Shown: positions 6,077-6,136 of the stretch, one piece after another
Position numbering within the stretch: the stretch's first letter is position 1
Layout of the letters: every line of letters starts with the position of its first letter
NCBI GenBank assembly: GCA_047639575.1
Contig: JBLIOB010000262.1
Location: 1-6,136, forward strand
Direction of reading: 5' to 3'
Source of the DNA: JBLIOB01 sp047639575
Lineage (GTDB): Bacteria; Bacteroidota; Bacteroidia; Flavobacteriales_D; Parvicellaceae
DNA length: 6,136 nucleotides
Position numbers and translations under genes: made by a program
Notes under the pieces: model-generated
Seen by the model: the letters and a program-made list of their open reading frames with translations, nothing else
What the model was told of the DNA's origin: nothing
The model's database searches: none

Positions 6077-6136
6077 AAGTTTTAGAATCTCGTTAATCAT
6101 ATTTCTTCAAAACAAAACTCCTAATCGGTCAACAGT

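Overview
The window is AT-rich and looks like a Bacteroidota chromosome, most likely Flavobacteriia or a relative. Three things suggest this: a stand-alone four-helix-bundle S23 protein, a short non-replicative DnaE-type polymerase followed by an SRAP-like gene, and starts without clear Shine-Dalgarno sequences. This is inferred from gene content; no taxonomic marker is present.

Layout from left to right. Positions 1-367 hold three near-identical tandem units of 122, 123 and 122 bp, and a fourth, diverged partial unit runs directly into a small S23/four-helix-bundle gene (383-727). Each unit appears to carry a decayed copy of the first ~16 codons of that gene, broken by one missing base. The array starts at the window edge and may continue leftward. 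After the S23 gene come a perfect 20-bp palindrome (737-756), a small hairpin followed by pyrimidines (762-799), and a nearly purine-free leader up to a TTG-started polymerase gene (832-3843, 1003 aa). That gene keeps the three catalytic aspartates of C-family polymerases but has a decayed PHP motif and ends after the OB fold, as in error-prone DnaE2/ImuC enzymes. Its last 8 bases overlap the start of an SRAP-fold gene (3836-4546) that has lost the family's Cys2, Glu and His catalytic residues.

The 293-bp gap 4547-4839 holds one weakly supported 40-codon reading frame and no clear terminator. A convergent gene on the minus strand (4840-5961) encodes a 373-aa Fic AMP-transferase of the SoFic type, with an N-terminal inhibitory motif and a C-terminal winged helix. 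Upstream of it are two copies of an operator-like inverted repeat plus an extra half-site (5976-6076), suggesting autoregulation. Positions 6077-6136 show no gene.

Functionally, the polymerase and SRAP-like genes form a translationally coupled pair, probably for translesion or damage-induced synthesis. The S23 gene with its array looks like an insertion or locally amplified unit just upstream of this pair. The Fic gene is an independent unit.
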